Source of the DNA: Symsagittifera roscoffensis
Lineage: Eukaryota > Xenacoelomorpha > Acoela > Convolutidae
Length of the DNA: 64,000 bases
Reading direction: 5' to 3'
Assembly: GCF_963678635.1 (NCBI RefSeq)
Contig: NC_087070.1
Location: 51,132,514-51,196,513, forward strand
Of the stretch, positions 21,117-33,100 are shown one piece after another. Each line of letters opens with the position of its first letter. Positions within the stretch are counted from its first letter, which is position 1. Position numbers and translations under genes: made by a program. The notes beneath the pieces are model-generated. The model was not told the origin of the DNA. It saw only the letters and a list, made by a program, of their open reading frames with translations, and ran no database searches.

Positions 21117-21910
21117 AGTTTTTTGTGCATATTCAATTTTGACAAACGTGGTCGAAATAACTGTTTTTCGGCGAAAATAGATTGCCAACCGTAGATTGCG
21201 AACCAAAATCAATTCCAAAAAAAATTAACTTTTTTTTGTTCATACTCAAATTTGGACCAACAGATCGAAAAAAGTATTTTTTGGCAAAAAAGAGAATGCC
21301 AACCGAAATAATTCTAAAACGAAAAAAAAAATTATGTACCTTTTTGTGCAGGCTCAATTTTGACCAACGTGGTCGAAATTATTGTTTTTTGGCAAAAGGA
21401 GCTTGCCAACCGTAGCTTGCCAACCAAAATAATTCCAAAAATGACAAAAATAAACAATTTTTTGTACATACTCAATTTTGACCAAAAAGAGATTGCCAAT
21501 CGTAGATTGCCAACCAAATTAGTTCCAAAAATTGAAGAAAAAAAATAACTACTTTTTTGTGCATACTCAATTTTGACCAAGGAGCTCGAAATTATTATTT
21601 TTTGGCAAAAAGAGATTGCCAACCGTAGATTGCCAACCAAAGTAATTTCAAAAAATAAAAAAAAAATTAAGTTGCCAACCGTAGATTGCCAACCAAAGTA
21701 ATTTCAAAAAATAAAAAAAAATTAGGTTGCCAAACGTAGATTGCCAACCAAAGTAATTTCAAAAAATAATAAAAAAAATAAAATGCCAACCGTAGATTGC
21801 CAACCAAAGTAATTTCAAAAAAAAAAAAGTACTTTTTTGTGCATACTCAATTTTGACCAACGTGGTCGAAATTACTAAATTTTGCCAAAAAGAGATTACC
21901 AACCGTTTTA
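21117..21910. repeat. GCCAACC-rich minisatellite, ~110-bp and ~65-bp units
   Basis: The long unit is about 100-115 bp: TTTTTTGTGCATACTCAATT, then TTGACCAACGTGGTCGAAAT, then ATTGCCAACCGTAGATTGCC and AACCAAAATAATTCC. It occurs about five times (21117-21640). It is followed by about four short units of roughly 60-65 bp that keep only the GCCAACC half (21670-21825), then one more long unit. This shows two rounds of expansion at different unit sizes. The short open frames here are repeat artefacts. Confidence 0.88.
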
Positions 21911-21933
21911 GTTAAATGGAAATTTTTTCAAAT

Positions 21934-21995
21934 ACTTGCCGCTGAGTCTTATGTTGTACACCAAACCCGTGGTGGGTTTATCTTGTGCGGCAAGT
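21934..21995. repeat. 62-bp hairpin
   Basis: Outer arms ACTTGCCGC (21934-21942) and GCGGCAAGT (21987-21995) enclose inner arms AAACCC (21963-21968) and GGGTTT (21974-21979). The sequence is GC-richer than its surroundings. It may be a small structured RNA or a remnant of a hairpin transposon end; function unknown. Confidence 0.5.
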
Positions 21996-22490
21996 CAAAT
22001 TAGGCCCAGAGTCTGAAATTTTTAAAAAAATTATACTATAGGCTGAACCATAACATAAACTGAGCCGCTCTACAAATGATAATTTCTGAATAAATTTGTG
22101 GCTACTGGCAACTCAAGCAAAAATATTTTAAAAATGCAATTTATGCGTTTTTGTATTTTTTAGGGTTTAGAAGAAGCCAAATTTTGGGTTCATAAGGATT
22201 TTTCATAATTTTAACCGGAAGTGGATAGTGACAGAAGGCATGTTTTGCAAGTATGCACAGTAGTGATCAAGGTTTTTATTTGCCCCCTGAAAATGTCACG
22301 CAAACCTTTTTATCAATCGATCACGATTTCGGTCCAAATTTAACTCAAAGTTGAATGTCGACAAACAATAAACAACCTGTTATAGAACTAAATCAATCAA
22401 ACTTTCCGTTTGAACTACCAATGTGACAAAAATACATCAACAAACACATGATTTTTTGCTATTTCGCGGCATCAAATCAATCAATTAAGG
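21996..22490. other. Intergenic DNA upstream of the secreted-protein gene
   Basis: This roughly 0.5-kb AT-rich stretch holds no frame or repeat that I can identify. It presumably contains the promoter and 5' UTR of the gene starting at 22491, but no clear TATA box or initiator can be assigned. Confidence 0.4.
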
Positions 22491-23279
22491 ATGGCGAATA
22501 TTTCATTAACAATGTTTCAAATTTCACTGACCAGTTTTTTCTTGAATTTGTGTTGTTTCGTAGGTTCGTCAGATGTTATAATAGAGCCCCAAACAACGTT
22601 TAACTGGACTTCTCAATCATTCATTATACCTGTACATTTCTTACATTCAGACTTGCCTCAAGTTTGGCACAACTGCATAAAGCACAGCCAGTTCTATTGT
22701 TTGGACTCGTTTGAAAGCGAAGATGAGGGACATTTACATGCGTTTGGTTCATCAACTGCCACTGGTTTCTGGTCATCGCTTTACAACCATGAAAAATATC
22801 ACACATTAGCCAGCAATGCTGATAGCAGTTGCAGACAAGAGCTGCGCTGGATCTACTCGAAACACAATCTCTATTCGGACTGGGAAGAATGTTGCCAGCG
22901 ACAATGTACACTATACGAATTAATGGGTTTCAGATTAATGAACCTCACTCCAAACGAGTACACAAAAAATTTAGTAAATTACGACGACGACAATAACAAG
23001 AAGTTGAACTTAATTTGGTCGTTTTTTCACCAAGAGTGTCGAGTAAACGTTATCACGAAGTTAGGATTCGGTCAAGGGCGCTTAAAGAGATTTGGACATC
23101 TGATAGGACCCTCCGTTCCACGGCCCGGTTTTCCGTATCGGTTGAAAATTGGATATGATGGCTGGACTCCGGATATTCCATACGAGAACCCTGGAGATTT
23201 TTTAACTTTCGAGTGGTTTAAGAAAAACATCATATGCAAAGATCAGAAGTGGATATGTGAAAAGAAGGCAAAACTTTAA
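22491..23279 (+). CDS. Secreted Cys-rich protein (262 aa) with an insulin A-chain-like stretch
   Basis: This is the only convincing host gene. A hydrophobic stretch at residues 8-26 (MFQISLTSFFLNLCCFVGSS) looks like a signal peptide cleaved near S26. The mature part has nine cysteines (62, 70, 114, 134, 135, 139, 183, 249, 256) and possible N-glycosylation sites N38 and N151. Residues 131-144, WEECCQRQCTLYEL, match the insulin A-chain pattern ECC-x3-C-[ST]-L-x-x-L. The fourth A-chain cysteine is missing (R148 in its place), and C114-RQEL only faintly recalls a B chain. I do not recognise the C-terminal half (165-262). No intron is needed, although TTTCGTAG/G near 22565 could be a 3' splice site. 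AATAAA follows at 23401. A broken paralogue lies at 25395. Confidence 0.65.
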   Translation: MANISLTMFQISLTSFFLNLCCFVGSSDVIIEPQTTFNWTSQSFIIPVHFLHSDLPQVWHNCIKHSQFYCLDSFESEDEGHLHAFGSSTATGFWSSLYNHEKYHTLASNADSSCRQELRWIYSKHNLYSDWEECCQRQCTLYELMGFRLMNLTPNEYTKNLVNYDDDNNKKLNLIWSFFHQECRVNVITKLGFGQGRLKRFGHLIGPSVPRPGFPYRLKIGYDGWTPDIPYENPGDFLTFEWFKKNIICKDQKWICEKKAKL

Positions 23280-23400
23280 CTGTACTATTTTCTGATTTAT
23301 ATAATTTCACAATCCTGAATTATGATAGCTTCTTTTAGACTAGTTGCAAAAAACTCAATTTGTTCTTCTTTTTTTTCTATCTTTGATCTTTGTTCTAACT

Positions 23401-23417
23401 AATAAAAGCTGAATAAA
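23401..23417 (+). promoter_or_regulatory. Polyadenylation signals after the secreted-protein gene
   Basis: Two AATAAA hexamers (23401-23406 and 23412-23417) lie about 125 bp after the stop codon. The 3' UTR before them is recognisably shared with the broken paralogue (about 25690-25815), which supports a real transcribed 3' end. Confidence 0.6.
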
Positions 23418-23627
23418 ACTTATAAAATTTAATTTTGAATAACTGTGAACAGACAAAGCCGGTGCTGAGGACAAAGGAGAGGTTGCGATCAAACTTTTAG
23501 TTTCGTTTTTAGGCAAAAAAATCAGGAGCTTCTACCCACATTGGCTAAACTAAGTTTGTATTGATTATTGTAAGTAAAACATACAGTTGTTAATAGATAA
23601 TTGTTTATACACCAAATACAGACTTTT

Positions 23628-24137
23628 GTTCCGACTTTCGATACGAAAGTAGCGGAATATTTGTGCACGGGGTGGGTTTTTTTTTCATCAGACAAATTTC
23701 GACTTTTTAATTAGCCAATTTTGACGGAATTTTTTTATATCATTCGAAAGCTATTGTTGTCCTGAGTTCAAATTGGAAAAGATATTTCACCTGAAATTTT
23801 TTTTTCGTAAAGTTACGGGGGTTTAAAAATTGCCATTTTGGCCAATTTGGGGCAATTAACGCGCGATATATTTCGCGCTGTTAACGCGTAAGCGAAGATT
23901 TAATCCGTCATAGAAATCGTTCCAAATTGGTTGCAGGAAGCTTGCTTGCCATAATTGATTTGCTACAAGGAGCGAAATCTATCCTTTTGTACTTTATATG
24001 GCGTGTGGGGGTATGATTTTTATAAAAAAATTTCATTTTGTTTTATTACATTTAATTTTTTAATGTTATTACGTCTCCATAAACCTTAAGAGGCAGTCGG
24101 AACATTCAGGGCTTCGCCCTGATACGAGCAGTCTTGT
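23628..24137 (+). mobile_element. Solo Helentron-like non-autonomous element (A element, 510 bp)
   Basis: The reverse complement of this segment matches the first ~535 bp of every array unit at 27168-47736. The 5' end is TGTTCCGACTTTCG with a terminal hairpin, ACTTTCG/CGAAAGT. The inverted copy of the 5' end, AGTCGGAACA, lies not at the 3' end but 33 bp inside it (24095-24104). It is followed by a hairpin CAGGGC-TTC-GCCCTG (24107-24121) and the terminus GCAGTCTTGT. Asymmetric inverted ends plus a 3' hairpin are the structure described for Helentron-type rolling-circle elements. The flanks (TTT before, TTA after) fit insertion between T residues with no duplication. No protein is encoded. Confidence 0.72.
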
Positions 24138-24139
24138 TT

Positions 24140-24199
24140 AACTATCAAATTGATTCTAAGTGATTGTATTTTACACTTGAATAAATCAAATTGATAGTT
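24140..24199. repeat. 60-bp perfect-armed hairpin
   Basis: AACTATCAAATTGATT (24140-24155) and AATCAAATTGATAGTT (24184-24199) are exact reverse complements, with AGTG/CACT pairing inside the loop. It sits directly beside the 3' end of the solo Helentron-like element, and the flank of that element is part of the left arm. It may be a tiny MITE or the target structure; its position next to the insertion is notable. Confidence 0.6.
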
Positions 24200-25394
24200 G
24201 CCTAAATCCATTTTATGGTGTGAACTTTTCTCTAACCATCTCAAATTATCGACAATTTATGAACAAATTTTATACAAATTTCATACACAACTTATACAGA
24301 TTATGAGCAGACTTTATACAGATTAAATATAGATCACATACATATTATCTACAATTAATATACAGATTAAATGCAGAATATATGCAGATTTAATACTGAC
24401 TTATTGCAAAATTTGTGTATATTACGTTCCATTTATCAAATAAAATAAGTAAAAATAAAACATTAAAATGCATTTTTAAAATATTTTTTGTTAAAATTGA
24501 GTTTTTTTTTTTGCAATAATTAATTGTTCTTCTTTGATGTCCGCATTTTTTGTCGATTCTTTATCATGGAAACACGCTAAGTAGGTTGATCTCTGAAATG
24601 GCATTTAGGGAAATTTTGCATAAAATTACTTTTTTTTCTCCGCGGGAACCTGTAGGTTGGAAAAGCTTTGAGGCATTCCCTGAAACTTATATTTTCTTGC
24701 CAGCAACTCTTCTTAAGTGGCCTTAGTTCTCTCAAAACATTTTGTGACCAATAATTTAGGTTTTTAAGGTTCAAAGTTTTTTTGGGATTTTAAAAAGCAT
24801 TTTTAGCAATAAAAACCATACTTCTAGACAAATTAATCTAATTTTTAGACAAATTAATCGATGTTTTTCAACAGGTTGTGGGGGATTTCAAGCGTGTTTT
24901 ATATACATTTTTTCCAGCAAAGTCCATTTTCTAGACAATAAAAAGCATTTGTTAAGTAAAGGAATCCATTATTGTAAGCTGTATAAAATTCGCGTAAGTC
25001 TATCAAACTATAATAAGCTCGTGTATTGCATTATGCAACGATTTAGTTCTTTTCCACTCCCCGTTAAAATCATTGTGGACTCCCCTCCCCCGCTTAATAT
25101 TATAGCATTGTCATAATGCAAATGCAAAGTAGATTTGCTTGGTCAACAAAATGATTATTTTCAACCCATTTGATTTTCTTGCCTTATAATTGGTAAAGAG
25201 TCAACTCTTAATGTTGCACAAACAACAAAAACATGGTAATTCATGGGCCTTTCTCTCCGCTAAAAATATACTCCGCTGAATTTGAGCCCAAACATTTTTC
25301 TCGACTCTTATGAAAAATATTTCAGGAAATTGCAATAACGCCCGACAGAATTTCAATTTTCTAATACCAAATGCGGGTACAAACAATTCAATAT
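24200..25394. other. AT-rich DNA, no gene seen
   Basis: About 24240-24420 is a loose repeat of TATACAGATTA-like words. The rest has no convincing frame, RNA gene or transposon end. A frame on the minus strand near 25200-25386 is short and shows no domain; I do not call it. Confidence 0.5.
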
Positions 25395-25830
25395 TTTACA
25401 ATGACAGAAACTGAATTTGAACATAATTTATTTGATTTTTCATCACGAGTGGCAAGTGAATGCTATACCGAAATTAACAATTGGTCAGAGGGCCCTAAAG
25501 AGGTTTAGAAAAATAATGGGATCAACAGATCCAATCATCGAATTTACTTATCTGTTGGAATTTGGATCTGATGAGTGGACTACGAAAATTTCACATGAAT
25601 ACCGTGAAGTTTTTGTGACCTATGAGTAGTTTAAAATGTGCGCGTTAAAATCAAAAACGGATATGTGATGAGAAATCGAAACATGAGTCTTAACGTTTTT
25701 TGATTTGTATAATTTCACAATCCTAATTTTTTATAGCTTAATTCTGGTTAGTTGTAAAAAAGCTCAAAACGTTCTTATTATGTTTCGTTTTTCTCTTTGT
25801 TCTAATTATTAAAAAACTCAAAAACAAACA
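25395..25830 (+). pseudogene. Truncated, broken copy of the secreted-protein gene
   Basis: Translation of 25420-25626 aligns with residues about 172-241 of the protein at 22491 (for example FHHEWQVNAIPKL against FHQECRVNVITKL, then GQRALKRF against GQGRLKRF). The frame meets TAG at the codon for the conserved Trp242, and further stops follow. Residue C183 is Trp here. The N-terminal two thirds, including the signal peptide and insulin-like stretch, are absent. Similarity continues into the 3' UTR (ATAATTTCACAATCCT). It is therefore a partial DNA duplication, not a processed copy. Divergence is high, so it is old. Confidence 0.8.
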
Positions 25831-26419
25831 TTGTCTATAATTTCTAAAACCGCTGCGCTGCTTACTAATATGCAGAAAGTACAAAAACAATCAGCCGCTG
25901 CTGCAAGTTATGAGAAGAGTTCTATTGCTGAAGACAATTTTAGTTGGAAGTTAAAATCTTTATTGTAGCCATTGTAGCCATAAGTTTCCATTTTTCCTCT
26001 GAACGACAACCAAAACACTATGGACAACTCTTGTCAGGCTCAGGAAACCAAAGTCAATTAAGATAACAAAGACAAGAAAACAAATGAAGTTAAAACACTT
26101 TATTTGACAAAACAAACTAGTGAAAAAGCAAAAAAAAAGTTACAATTTCTTTTTCTATAAAATTCTACAAATTTTGTGAATTTTTATATCAAAGGCATTG
26201 CATTAATGACTACTAGGAAATCGGAAAATTTCTATTTTCTAAATCGTCAAAAGCGTAAAACCAACGCAAAGTTAAGACAAAGATGATCACTTCAGCCTAA
26301 GCAACAAATCAGCTGAGACATGAAACAATTAGTCTGACCAAACGTAACTGATACTCTCGAAACGGAAGGCAATTTCAAGGGATGACAACAGTAATGTACG
26401 CATGCTATGTCTATTTTAT
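25831..26419. other. Intergenic DNA, nothing identified
   Basis: About 590 bp of AT-rich sequence without a convincing frame, RNA gene or repeat. It ends where the duplicated segment L begins. Confidence 0.4.
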
Positions 26420-27167
26420 CTCTAAAAAGACGGACAAATCTAAGACCATAAGAAGTTTTCAAAACCAAGAATATCGTGACTCCCAGTTTTTGTATTAAAG
26501 TTAGTTAATCTTGCAATTTGATCATTTTTAACAGATTCTTAACAAAATAGCCAACGAAATTTTCATCAAGATTGTTTGAAACTTGTTGAAAATTTTCTCC
26601 TAAGGAAAAGTAGAAAACTAGTTTGGGGAAAAATAGGGAACAATACTTAATCTGGAGACTTTCTATTTTCTAGGATCAAAAATCTTGTGTTTTCCATTAA
26701 GCGGAAACAAATTTTGTCCAAAGTTTTAATAGCTTATGCAGTTGTGGAATTTCTCAACTCACTTGAAAAAACCATGTCAAAGAAAACACAAATCAACTGC
26801 ACACCGGTTGGTCAATCAAAATTTTTTGATTTTGTAGCCTAACCAAAAATTACTGTCTCAAAAAGGCGCAAGGTGCAAGTTGAGAAGAAAAAAAATGACT
26901 TTTCTTAAATATCATTCAGAGAATCACTAAATAAACACGGAATGGTATACGTTGAAGAGTCACTCAAGGTTGTTTTCTCTTTTTCTTCTGTTAGCTACTG
27001 ATCTTCACAAAATTAAAAAAAAACAGTTCGAAGATTGATGCCAAAGGTTCAAGAAAAAAGTATGACTTCGAATAAAAAAGGGAAACTAAAATGACAAAAA
27101 GTGACTGCGAAGAAACGTACAATGCACGCGGAAAAAAGCAACAAAGTGTAAACAGCTTTAAAAACAA
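26420..27167 (+). repeat. Segment L, left copy of the duplicated locus
   Basis: This segment of roughly 750 bp recurs at 51539-52292 with high similarity (both start TCTAAAAAGACGG and continue AAATCTAAGACCATAAGAAG). It contains no clear gene. On its right it meets the 3' end of the outermost A element; in the other copy the same sequence runs straight into segment B. Confidence 0.9.
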
Positions 27168-30100
27168 ACAAGACTGCTCGTATCAAGGCGAAGTCCTGAA
27201 TGTTCCGACTGCCTTTTAAGGTTTATGGAGCAGTAATAACATTAAAAAAATTGAATGAAATAAAACAAAATGAAAAAAAAAATTTTTTTTTCTAAATTTT
27301 GAAATTTTTATGAAAATCATCCCCCCACACGCCCTATAAAGTACAAAAGGATAGATTTTGATCCTTGTAACAAACCAATTATGGCGAATAAGCTTCTTTT
27401 AACCAATTTGGAACGATTTCTAAGACGGATTAACTCTCCGCTTACGCGTTAATAGCGCGAAATATATCGCGCGTTAATTGTCCCAAATTGGCCAAAATGG
27501 CAATCTCTAAACCCCATAACTTAACAAAAAATGATCACAGGTGAAATATCTTTTCAAATTTGAGCTCAAGACAACAATACCTTTTGAATGATATAAAAAA
27601 ATTCCGTCAAAAAGGGCTAGTTAAAAAGTCGAAATTTGTCTGAACAAAAAAAAACCCACCCCGAGCACAAATATTCCGTTACTTTCGTATCGAAAGTCGG
27701 AACAATAATCGAATTAAGAGGCATAATAATTTTTCTGAAAAGTTTTTTTATGCAAAATGATTTTCTTTTCTTTAACAACCCAAAAAAATGTCTCGGAACA
27801 ACTCAAAAGAGTATAGTAATTTTTTAAACAAATTTTTATTAACGACTGCGCATTAAAATTTTTTTAAAATTTATTGTAGGAAAAGAAAATGTGAAGCAGT
27901 AGAATCGACAAGGCGAAAAGGGAAAATCTGTTCAGATAGCAAACTACATACATACGCTGACTTAAAAACACTGTTACTAGTTATAACATAAGAAACAAGT
28001 GCAGCTACGAGTAGTTTCATAAAAGCAAAAGAAATAAATAAGCATCTTCTAAATGATACACATATTCGACCTGAGAAAGAAGATGCGCACTGAGCAAAAT
28101 TAACATAGACAAAAGTCGGAACAACAAGACTGCTCGTATCAGGGCGAAGCCTGAATGTTCCGACTGCCTTTTAAGGTTTATGGAGCAGTAATAACATTAA
28201 AAAATCAAATGTAGGAAAAAGTAAAATGAAAAATGTTTTTTTTTCCCAAAATTTGAATTTTTTTATGAAAATCATCACCCCACACGCCATACAAATTACA
28301 AAAGGATAGATTTCGATCCTGGTAACAAACCAATTATGGCGCGAATCAGCTTCTTTTAACCAATTTGGAACAATTTCTAAGACGAATTAACTCTCCGCTT
28401 ACGCGTTAATAGCGCGAAATATATCGCGCGTTAATTGTCCCAAATTGGCCAAAATGACAATCTTTGAACCCCCATAACTCTACGAAAAATGATCGCAGGT
28501 AAAATTATTTTTCAAATTTAAGCTCAAGACAACAATACCTTTTGAATGATATAAAAAAATTCCGTCAAAAAGGGCTAGTTAAAAAGTCGAAATTTGTCTG
28601 AACAAAAAAAACCCACCCCGAGCACAAATATTCCGTTACTTTCGTATCGAAAGTCGGAACAATAATCGAATTAAGAGGCATAATAATTTTTCTGAAAAGT
28701 TTTTTTATGCAAAACGATTTTCTTTTCTTTAACAACCCAAAAAAATGTCTCGGAACAACTCAAAAGAGTATAGTAATTTTTTAAACAAATTTTTATTAAC
28801 GACTGCGCATTAAAATTTTTTTAAAATTTATTGTAGGAAAAGAAAATGTGAAGCAGTAGAATCGACAAGGCGAAAAGGGAAAATCTGTTCAGATAGCAAA
28901 CTACATACATACGCTGACTTAAAAACACTGTTACTAGTTATAACATAAGAAACAAGTGCAGCTACGAGTAGTTTCATAAAAGCAAAAGAAATAAATAAGC
29001 ATCTTCTAAATGATACACATATTCGACCTGAGAAAGAAGATGCGCACTGAGCAAAATTAACATAGACAAAAGTCGGAACAACAAGACTGCTCGTATCAGG
29101 GCGAAGCCTGAATGTTCCGACTGCCTTTTAAGGTTTATGGAGCAGTAATAACATTAAAAAATCAAATGTAGGAAAAAGTAAAATGAAAAATGTTTTTTTT
29201 TCCCAAAATTTGAATTTTTTTATGAAAATCATCACCCCACACGCCATACAAATTACAAAAGGATAGATTTCGATCCTGGTAACAAACCAATTATGGCGCG
29301 AATCAGCTTCTTTTAACCAATTTGGAACAATTTCTAAGACGAATTAACTCTCCGCTTACGCGTTAATAGCGCGAAATATATCGCGCGTTAATTGTCCCAA
29401 ATTGGCCAAAATGACAATCTTTAAACCCCCATAACTTTACAAACAATAATCACAGATCAAATATCTTTTCAAATTTGAGCTCAGGACAACAATAACTTTC
29501 GAATGATAAAGAAAATTCCGTCAAAAATGGCTAGTTAAAAAGTCGAAATTTGTCTGAAGAAAAAAAAACCCACCCGAGCACAAATATTCCGTTTCTTTCG
29601 TATCGAAAGTCGGAAAAATAATCGAATTAGGAGGCATAATAATTTTTCTGAAAAGTTTTTTTATGCAAAATGTTTTTCTTTTCTTTAACAACCCAAAAAA
29701 ATGTCTCGGAACAACTCAAAAGAGTATAGTAATTTTTTAAACAAATTTTTATTAACGACTGCGCATTATATTTTTTTTAAAATTTATTGTAGGAAAAGAA
29801 AATGTGAAGCAGTAGAATCGACAAGGCGAAAAGAGAAAATCTATTCAGTTAGCAAACTACATACATACGCTGACTTAAAAACACTTTTACTAGTTATAAC
29901 ATAAGAAAAAAGTGCAGCTATGAGTAGTTTCAAAAAAGCAAAAGAAATAAATAAGCATCTTCTAAAAGATACACATATTCGACCTGAGAAAGAAGATGCG
30001 CACTGAGCAAAATTAACATAGACAAAAGTCGGAACAACAAGACTGCTCGTATCAGGGCGAAGCCTGAATGATCCGACTGCCTTTTAATGTTTATGGAGCA

Positions 30101-33100
30101 GTAATAAAATTAAAAATCAAATGTAAGAAAAAGTAAAATGAAAAATGTTTTTTTTTCCAAAATGTGAATTTTTTAAATGAAAAGCCTCACCCCACACGCC
30201 ATACAAAGTACAAAAGGATAGATTTTAATCCTTGTAACAAACCAATTATGGCGAATCAGCTTCTTTTAACCAATTTGGAACAATTTCTAAGACGGATTAA
30301 CTCTCCGCTTACGCGTTAATAGCGCGAAATATATCGCGCGTTAATTGTCCTGAATTGGCCAAAATGGCAATCTTTAAACCCCCATAACTTTACAAAGAAC
30401 AATCACAGATCGAATATCTTTTCAAATTTGAGCTCAGGACAACAATACCTTTCGAATGATATAAAAAAATTCCGTCAAAAATGGCTAGTTAAAAAGTCGA
30501 AATTTGTCTGAAGAAAAAAAAACCCACCCCGAGCACAAATATTCCGTTTCTTTCGTATCGAAAGTCGGAAAAATAATCGAATTAAGAGGCATAATACTTT
30601 TTCTGAAACGTTTTTTTTATGCAAAATGTTTTTCTTTTCTTTAACAACCCAAAAAAATGTCTCGGAACAACTCAAAAGAGTATAGTAATTTTTTAAACAA
30701 ATTTTTATTAACGACTGCGCATTAAAATCTTTTTAAAATTTGTTGCAGGAAAAGAAAATGTGAAGCAGTAGAATCGACAAGGCGAAAAGAGAAAATCTGT
30801 TCAGATACCAAACTACATACATACGCTGACTTAAAAACACTGTTACTAGTTATAACATAAGAAACAAGTCCAGCTATGAGTAGTTTCATAAAAGCAAAAG
30901 AAATAAATAAGCATCTTCTAGGTGATACACATGTTCGACCCAAGAAAGAAGATGCGCACTGAGCAAAATTAACCTAGACAAAAGTCGGAACAACAAGACT
31001 GCTCGTATCAGGGCGAAGCCTGAATGATCCGACTGCCTTTTAATGTTTATGGAGCAGTAATAACATTAAAAATCAAATGTAAGAAAAAGTAAAATGAAAA
31101 ATGTTTTTTTTCCAAAATGTGAATTTTTTAAATGAAAATCATCACCCCACACGCCATACAAAGTACAAAAGGATAGATTTTAATCCTTGTAACAAACCAA
31201 TTATGGCGAATCAGCTTCTTTTAACCAATTTGGAACAATTTCTAAGACGGATTAAATCTCCGCTTACGCGTTAATAGCGCGAAATATATCGCGCGTTAAT
31301 TGTCCCAAATTGGTCAAAATTGCAATCTTCAAACCCCCATAACTTTACAAAAAATAATCACAGGTGAAAAATCTTTTCAAATTTGAGCTCAAGACAACAA
31401 TACCTTTCGAATGATATAAAAAAAATTCCGTCAAAAATGGTCAGTTAAAAAGTCGAAATTTGTCTGAAGAAAAAAAACCCACCCCGAGCACAAATATTCC
31501 CCGTTACTTTCGTATCGAAAGTCGGAAAATAATCGAATTAAGAGGCATAATAATTTTTCTGAAAAGTTTTTTTATGCAAAATGTTTTTCTTTTCTTTAAC
31601 AACCCAAAAAAATGTCTCGGAACAACTCAAAAGTGTATAGTAATTTTTTTAACAAATTTTTATTAACGACTGCGCATTAAAAACTTTTTAAAATTTATTG
31701 TAGGAAAAGAAAATGTGAAGCAGTAGAATCGACAAGGCGAAAAGAGAAAATCTGTTCAGATAGCAAACTACATACATACGCTGACTTAAAAACACTGTTA
31801 CTAGTTATAACATAAGAAACAAGTGCAGCTATGAGTAGTTTCATAAAAGCAAAAGAAATAAGTAAGCATCTTCTAAGTGATACACATATTCGACCCGAGA
31901 AAGAAGATGCGCACTGAGCAAAATTAACATAGACAAAAGTCGGAACAACAAGACTGCTCGTATCAGGGCGAAGCCTGAATGATCCGACTGCCTTTTAAGG
32001 TTTACGTAGCAGTAATAACATTAAAAAATCAAATGTAAGAAAAAGTAAAATGAAAAATGTTTTTTTTCCAAAATTTGAATTTTTTAAATGAAAATCATCA
32101 CCTCACACGCCATACAAAGTACAAAAGGATAGATTTTAATCCTTGTAACAAACCAATTATGGCGAATCAGCTTCTTTTAACCAATTTGGAACAATTTCTA
32201 AGACGGATTAACTCTCCGCTTACGCGTTAATAGCGCAAAATATATCGCGCGTTAATTGTCCCAAACTGGCCAAAAACACAATCTTCAAACCCCCATAACT
32301 TTACAAAAAATAATCACAGGTGAAATATCTTTTCAAATTTGAGCTCAAGACAACAATACCTTTCGAATGACATAAAACAAATTCCGTCAAAAATGGTCAG
32401 TTAAAAAGCCGAAATTTGTCTGAAGAAAAAAAACCCACCCCGAGCACAAATATTCCCCGTTACTTTTGTACCGAAAGTCGGAAAAATAATCGAATTAAGA
32501 GGCATAATAATTTTTCTGAAAAGTTTTTTTTATGCAAAATGTTTTTCTTTTCTTTAACAACCCAAAAAAATGTCTCGGAACAACTCAAAAGAGCATAGTA
32601 ATTTTTTAAACAAATTTTTATTAACGACTGCGCATTATTTATTTGTTTTAGAATTTATTGTAGGAAAAGAAAATGTGAAGCAGTAGAATCGACAAGGCGA
32701 AAAGAGAAAATCTGTTCAGTTTGCAAACTACATACATACGCTGACTTAAAAACACTGTTACTAGTTATAACATAAGAAACAAGTGCAGCTATGAGTAGTT
32801 TCATAAAAGCAAAAGAAATAAATAAGCATCTTCTAAGTGATATACATATTCGACCTGAGAAAGAAGATGCGCACTGAGCAAAATTAACATAGACAAAAGT
32901 CGGAACAACAAGACTGCTCGTATCAGGGCGAAGCCTGAATGTTCCGACTGCCTTTTAAGGTTTATGGAGCAGTAATAACATTAAAAAATCAAATGTAAGA
33001 AAAAGTAAAATGAAAAATGTTTTTTTCCAAAGTTTGAATTTTTTTATGAATATCATCACCCCACACGCCATACAAAGTACAAAAGGATAGATTTTGATCC

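Noticed and set aside
25201-25386. Minus-strand frame of about 60 aa upstream of the pseudogene
   Set aside because: No domain, no homologue within the window and no support from composition.
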